Shown: in pieces, positions 25,501-27,214 of the stretch | Layout of the letters: each line of letters begins with the position of its first letter | Numbering within the stretch: the stretch's first letter is position 1 | Assembly: GCA_012514775.1 (NCBI GenBank) | Contig: JAAYZQ010000363.1 | Coordinates: 1 to 27,214 of the forward strand | Length of the DNA: 27,214 nucleotides | Direction of reading: 5' to 3' | Origin: Anaerolineaceae bacterium | Lineage (GTDB): Bacteria; Chloroflexota; Anaerolineae; JAAYZQ01 | The notes under the pieces: generated by a model | Seen by the model: the letters and a program-made list of their open reading frames with translations, nothing else | What the model was told of the DNA's origin: nothing | The model's database searches: none | Translations under genes and position numbers: made by a program

Positions 25501-25820
25501 CCCAGGCGCGCCGCGACGCGCTGCGACGCGCGGTCATCACCTCTCCCGCCAGTGACGCACGGGCGCGAGGGACCGTGGAGATCCGGGGCAGCGCCTGGAT
25601 CGAGGACTTTCAGTATTACAAGCTCGAGTACCTGGATCCCGAGAGCGGGCAGTGGCAGGTCATTGGCGAACTGCATCAGCAGAGGGTGCTGAACGGGCTC
25701 CTGGGAACCTGGGGCACCGGCGAGGTGTCCCCGGGCACCTATTGGCTGCGCCTGGTCGTCGTCGACAATACCGGCAATTTCGGCCCACCTTACGCCTTAC
25801 GGGTACAGGTGGTGCGCTGA
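16503..25820 (+). CDS. Giant polytopic membrane protein with 67 TPR units and C-terminal beta domain
   Basis: 3105 residues. Residues 15-565 hold roughly 14-15 hydrophobic helices; the first large loop after helix 5 contains A-G-D-D-L (about residue 180), placed like the acidic catalytic motif of GT-C transferases, although I cannot confirm the family. A soluble segment (about 565-700) of unknown type follows. Residues about 703-2990 are TPRs, most exactly 34 residues long with the W/L-G-Y-A-F/A-P pattern. The end (about 3011-3105) is a beta domain with Y-Y-K-L-E-Y, L-G-T-W, and L-R-L-V-V-V-D-N-T-G-N, a module often seen at the end of exported proteins. ATG 16503 is preferred because GAGG (16493-16496) is six bases upstream; GTG 16491 would add four residues. 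Function is unknown: a surface scaffold or a glycan or protein transferase. No GT41 (OGT) domain is present. Confidence 0.85.
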   Translation: MESRSALGLKQEYTTNRRARLVLNVVGLVALVPLLLGIASMLASRAPFLAVAVAWVWFTMPGLVVSWILRKQLSWIERIPIAFVLAIGLSTPYTLVAILLRLNLDVYVAISVVVYVLCVLAFAIHDHRRAEIGPDGAKDLSATGPRRFEAGTIVYLLVLAFFVGSMALIAGRWLPAGDDLAGLPHFEEALRKNQILGTEPFHGTETPVTPRNELIVGGYQYVFVAKIAGVSAVQLIMNTRPILVVLAILSLFTLLHQFLRNPLQALFILTLWVVYLLATTQIDQAGSDLITRIIQDKYVGWLIVVPILLVAMLWFLRDSRWPTLLAFGLMTFGSALLHPVTLTQLLILVGGWGLLYLLFEHSRQALIKLALIAAVVILCLIVPVVQYVRFMGPMPVQIAGLEDVVTLGRTTMAVNRHRLWLLDGGRFILHPSIILQPVILVGYLLLPFLLLHLRKSNAARLIVGSMLALPVILYIPPLAALVAIFVTPYLLWRLAWPLPMLAIFTIGWIAWLVTSGLSALVRRRSILASRLVQQVALVGLVILALVLARPNIQLGFASLQDRFVSADYSLCWQARPAVEYLDRLAYEQPVNVLASRLLNFCIPGGAALANVVEFRGLGTVNRLPVEQIDDSLQRIDDTSHFGSTRLVDDLVLSTLERRDIDYVLVEKERLELDLQLRHFPELFSPVYSDTGYALYAVSEAIPDLPIVKGNAALRQGHWSEAESIFRQIAHSVEPGTVVDPGQVLAYLGLGMALEAQGQIEAALEAYQQAGRAAENEPAIHARLAETYLLLQDTDRAREEYEDAVALDPHSASLHESLALVYLLVEQEEEAMASLEQSANLQAVPGTASYYTLLGGKMMSVGWSERAIESYEKAIALQPSAAAYVNLSRALARTSQVQAAVEAARQATLLDPWLDVPHRRLGTIYQSQGDLALAIEEYEAARRLGPINSSTWMFLGRAMQEQVGAGPAIEHLQEYFSLNPVLPGPHEALAPLFLASGEPEAALEELAIASALRPYDAPIRQATGDVFRESGQWAEALDAYEEALSLNPELLPARWGISAIYAGSCEPELQTGQLLQTARAAPTSVRPHLMLANAYKSQGKLDMAESEILWALRIDPANADAHVALTSIHRSRAEWDKAIAESQRALELEPAHANALLQMAEIYQILGDWPAAWQALNRAAELNPGLAQVHVALGDAYWQQGDLREGIAEYQQAIALAPGHAAAYAALSDAYRASGETASALDILQQATKSVAAPAGAYSRLAELAQALGDPENAIRWAQEAVEASPLDAAPHTVLGDLYKRRSAWDLALASYQAAAQQCPATAEAHLQQAAVYWAQGDQARARAQYQESAAAFPLSGQAQVTMGRYHADRGDYEQALAAFRQAQAVEPSYVEAYSAMADLYLRMGLPDQALAQHKLAVEIAPGIASAWVAQGDYHSAQGRRNAALEAYQEAVRLEPGSVAAWLSLASAFRASGEIEQAMETYEHAVSLEPGNVAVHQALASAYRGLGEWQAAFEAARTAVSLSPGLAGPWLTLAELHLAQGQSDEAMAAYEKALEAEPGSAAAGMGLGSVYRLQGQTEKALAQLHAATANSPSSGEAWLALGEELLRQGAQREAMEALEKAADLAPSAPSAYVRFSQVYQAAGDLDTAGAFCQQAVDSNASDPAGYLCLGALAKATGEWEQSLAWYQAAAQAAPASPRPHLAQGLIHQEHGDWAAAEAAYRRAIGLAPASGEAHLALAELYRAKGNLERALRQAQAAVEAEPGSSLAHLGLGSILRYSGDHDSARAAYARARTLDPTNVNVYSAETTLYLSSGEPAAALEQAEAGVRANPGAAAAWIALGDYYRDRARPDLAADAYRRGVEVEPGTVSARLALAALASTQGQWEEAQDAFQEALALEQGNAQIYLAMGDSHRLRREYEEAEAAYLQAASLNPGQSAPWASIAGLYEMHGQMEQALDTYEKGLVIEPANAALLVSIGDLYREQGNVEQALGSYITATQVSPASGKAWIALGNEYVRRGEQQEARAAFARAAEVEPSYAQAYVRLGDLAMARGDWDQAEADYQQAMAANAGDATGPIRLALLNRERNDWAAALQWFEAAPEADPRSVEALVALGKAREQRGDRPGAEAAYRQAIAVQPASLDAHVALASLYRSQGQFQQAEEIYRQAVADTYGDPLAAIYLGDFYRSVARLDEASALYQQAVAQNTGGARALASLGDGLAARGKWTEAVAAYEQAIAARPGWTPALLRLAAIRRWRGNDAAAEQLLLRALELEPGNVAAHLALGALHQSQGSYQKAVDQYEAALALGPASGQARTAMGDALFRGGDRQAAMQSYRRANETAPAYSPAFLALGTAYRLQGDFQRAMDNYLRAVELDPNNPEPYVLLAQLYASWARPQDALSTYQAAVKAAPASGLSHTSLGNAYRQRGEYEEAIAAYRQSIRVDPGYVPAYIGLGQTYEAQGRSTEAAKVYEAARAAAPTSGRPALALGNLRREQPDVQQAMDLYRQAMDADPLYPEAEVALARAYQARGEWDETWAAYQRALDLNPRSPVAWTALGSARVRHGEREVAVQAFQRAIDLEPGYVDAYRLLLETYLELNRKEDALALAQAAVTANPGQAWAHSLQGDALLALWQVEQGLQAYQQAVAVEPGDVNARLALGWLYFLRGNEEAALQTIQQALALEPANPSAHLTMGKLYLALGERDRAIGQYQAASRLNRHQPDGYLALGDLYSLDGQYELAEDAYRDALAAAPGNIIGRIALGHLFQQQEQYDKALAEFQAAAALDRSLAWPLLMAGTLFQELDNIPAARSAFEQAAAAEPGSALAHVRLAELAQLDEDLETARAELDQALAIHPGYAGTWEAMAFMAVREKMFEEALEFLEQALSRDPGLTSAYEAVASIYEKWNEPLPTANHFDSLARQNPGVPWYTGMAARLYQAVDVVPSAMARYEELLRAVPDYADAHYQLALLYERVSQAAEPGDSARIAMGHWNTYLALSAGSQYAPDAQARRDALRRAVITSPASDARARGTVEIRGSAWIEDFQYYKLEYLDPESGQWQVIGELHQQRVLNGLLGTWGTGEVSPGTYWLRLVVVDNTGNFGPPYALRVQVVR
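18610..25482 (+). repeat. Array of 67 TPR units, 102-bp period
   Basis: I segmented the translation by hand. Units 2-66 cover residues 743-2953, that is 2211 residues for 65 units, compared with 2210 expected at 34 residues each. Only units 4 (36), 5 (33), 16 (33) and 17 (35) deviate; the last, unit 67, is longer and leads into the C-terminal domain. At DNA level the units are similar but not identical, with recurring strings such as GCCCTGGGC and TACCGGCAG. Confidence 0.88.
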
Positions 25821-25924
25821 GCCGCCGGCGTGATATGTTGCCCTGCCGCCCTGGCGGTTGGCGTCGCCGGGCAAGGCCAGGCGGATCTACACCCAGGACG
25901 AGTACCGTGTCCTCGAGGATCGGT

Positions 25925-27031
25925 ATGCCCAAGGATGAGGGGCCGGCCCGTGGAGCGCCACGTCCAGGGTCCGCCGCCACAAAACGCCGCCCCGTCATGA
26001 CCCCTGCCATGGGCCTCTTACTCTCCCTCTATGTGGGCAGCCTCCTGGCCTGGATCCTGGCCAGGGCGCTGTGCGGCGACCGGTGGGTCGTGGCCCTCAC
26101 CCTCAGCCAGATGGGCCCCTGGCTCTTCTTGCCGTCCCTGTTCTTTGCGCCCTGGGTTCTCCTCGGCCGCCAGCCCCTGGGCGCCATCCTCCTGGCGGTT
26201 CCCGCCGGCCTTTTCCTTTGGTACTATGGACCCATGCTCCTGCCACCCCCGGCCGCGCCCGAGCCGGCCGTTCCCCTGACCGTTGTGACCTTTAACCTCC
26301 AGGCCACAAATCCCGACGTCGCGGCGCTGGTGCGCGTGCTGGAAACATCTGCGGCCGACGTCGCCGCCTTGCAGGAGGTACACGGCTGGCAGCACAGCGC
26401 CTTGAGCGCCGCCCTGGCCGGGCGCTACCCGCATCGCTGGCGCGATGAGGCAGGGGGCCTCGCCGTGTACAGCGTCCATCCCATCGTCGAGCGCCAGGTC
26501 TATGACGTCCCCGCTCCGGAGGGCGCCGAGCCGCCCTGGCCCATTCAAAGCGCCGTCCTCGACGTTCGAGGCACGCCCGTTCACGTTCTCAACGCCCATC
26601 TTGCTCAGACCGGGATCATGCCCCTCCTCGGCCGCCTGGACGCGGAACCCATGCAGACCTTTGCCGCCGCCCGGGTAGCCCAGATCGACCGCATCGGGCA
26701 GGCCATACAGGAGCGCGCCTTGCCCGCCATCGTCGCCTGTGACGGCAACATGACCGACCTGACGTCAGCATACGCCGGCATCGACGCCAACCTGCAAGAT
26801 GCCTGGCGAGAGAGGGGTTGGGGCTTGGGCCACACACTCCTCGTGCCGCGCAGCTTCGAGGTCGCCAGCCCGGTCAACCTGGCCGTGCTGCGCATCGACT
26901 ATCTTTTCTTTTCATCCGGGATCCGGGTCAATCGCGTGCGCGTAATTCCAGGCGACAGCGGATCGGACCATCGCCCCGTCTGGGCCGAGTTCGACCTCGC
27001 CGGCGCCCCCGGGGCCGCCAGCCATCCGTGA
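25925..27031 (+). CDS. Membrane-anchored endonuclease/exonuclease/phosphatase (EEP) family protein
   Basis: About 368 residues from ATG 25925, which has GAGGA at 25915-25919; ATG 25835, 25997 and 26009 are alternatives. A basic, Pro-rich N-terminus precedes three membrane helices (about 25-50, 53-79, 82-104) and then the EEP domain: V-T-F-N-L-Q (about 121-126), L-Q-E-V (about 148-151), N-A-H-L, A-C-D-G-N-M-T-D in place of the usual G-D-F-N, R-I-D-Y-L-F and the closing S-D-H-R-P-V. This is the layout of bacterial EEP proteins with an N-terminal membrane part (DUF-type YafD-like). The fold hydrolyses phosphodiester or phosphomonoester bonds; the substrate is not known and may be a lipid, inositol phosphate or nucleic acid. 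It begins 104 bases after the giant TPR gene and is followed by a terminator. Confidence 0.82.
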   Translation: MPKDEGPARGAPRPGSAATKRRPVMTPAMGLLLSLYVGSLLAWILARALCGDRWVVALTLSQMGPWLFLPSLFFAPWVLLGRQPLGAILLAVPAGLFLWYYGPMLLPPPAAPEPAVPLTVVTFNLQATNPDVAALVRVLETSAADVAALQEVHGWQHSALSAALAGRYPHRWRDEAGGLAVYSVHPIVERQVYDVPAPEGAEPPWPIQSAVLDVRGTPVHVLNAHLAQTGIMPLLGRLDAEPMQTFAAARVAQIDRIGQAIQERALPAIVACDGNMTDLTSAYAGIDANLQDAWRERGWGLGHTLLVPRSFEVASPVNLAVLRIDYLFFSSGIRVNRVRVIPGDSGSDHRPVWAEFDLAGAPGAASHP

Positions 27032-27063
27032 TCCCTTCCCGCGGCCAGGCGCACCTGCAACGG

Positions 27064-27091
27064 AAAGCCCGGCGGGGAACCGCCGGGCTTT
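27064..27091 (+). terminator. Strong GC-rich hairpin after the EEP gene, probable intrinsic terminator
   Basis: AAAGCCCGGCGG (27064-27075) and CCGCCGGGCTTT (27080-27091) form a perfect 12-bp stem around a GGAA loop, 32 bases after the stop codon. The T-rich flank is short (CTTTCTATT), so it is not ideal for intrinsic termination, but the position and stability support it as the end of the transcription unit. The A-run on the left arm would also let it work on the opposite strand. I see no gene in the remaining 120 bases to the window end. Confidence 0.85.
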
Positions 27092-27214
27092 CTATTGCAA
27101 TTGGCCAAGGCACCGAGACAGCGCACCGCTCCTGCCGGAGCAGTGCGCCGGCCCGGCACATGGCGAGAGCAACCCCTCCTATGCCCGGGTAGTGCCGGAC
27201 ACCCAGGCAAAAGA

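Noticed and set aside
16503..25820. O-GlcNAc transferase (GT41) for the TPR protein
   Set aside because: No GT-B catalytic domain follows the TPRs; the C-terminal 95 residues are a small beta domain.
27092..27214. Small reading frames on both strands after the terminator
   Set aside because: They are short, Arg/Pro-rich and without ribosome sites or recognisable features.

Overview
The window is about 27 kb of GC-rich DNA (codons mostly ending in G or C) carrying 15 genes, all on the + strand and tightly packed. Several are coupled by ATGA or similar short overlaps. The layout is that of a bacterial cell-surface or exopolysaccharide locus. Host assignment is an inference. The very GC-rich composition, FG-GAP, kelch and DUF11 secreted proteins with a C-terminal tail of the Y-L-P-[IL]-V-x-R type, and a giant TPR protein ending in a small beta domain are what I would expect from Chloroflexota (Anaerolineae or Caldilineae-like). 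Nothing in the window, such as an rRNA, proves it.

Region 1 (2-5487), glycan assembly and modification: a 5'-truncated alkaline-phosphatase-superfamily phosphohydrolase, a DPM1-like GT2 glycosyltransferase, a DUF2304 membrane protein, a DUF3473-type polysaccharide deacetylase, and two tandem FemAB-like acyltransferases. Deacetylase next to FemAB is a pairing known from exosortase (XrtA)/PEP-CTERM exopolysaccharide loci. No exosortase and no PEP-CTERM protein is visible here.

Region 2 (5630-10028), a more C-rich block: a rhamnosyltransferase-like GT2, an MFS_3-type transporter with a repeat-encoded N-terminal extension, a DegT/DnrJ-type PLP aminotransferase and a left-handed beta-helix acyltransferase. 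The last two could make an N-acylated amino sugar. A GC-rich 27-bp sequence occurs as five tandem units inside the transporter gene and as one copy at the acyltransferase/FG-GAP junction, where it is read in a different frame.

Region 3 (10025-16439), secreted and sulfation genes: a 1158-residue secreted protein in which a complete seven-repeat kelch propeller is inserted into blade 3 of a seven-repeat FG-GAP propeller, followed by a DUF11 domain; a lipoprotein with a Ser/Thr/Pro stalk and a probable barrel domain; and two different PAPS-dependent sulfotransferases that overlap by ATGA.

Region 4 (16503-27091): a 3105-residue protein with about 14-15 membrane helices, a 67-unit TPR array of almost perfect 34-residue period and a C-terminal beta domain, recalling the TMTC layout of eukaryotic O-mannosyltransferases. 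It is followed by a membrane-anchored endonuclease/exonuclease/phosphatase-family protein and a strong rho-independent-type hairpin that probably closes the transcription unit.

Taken together, the genes suggest a locus making, decorating (amino-acylation, sulfation, deacetylation) and displaying a surface glycan or glycoprotein. The strongest candidates for something new are the giant membrane-TPR protein and the propeller-within-a-propeller protein.
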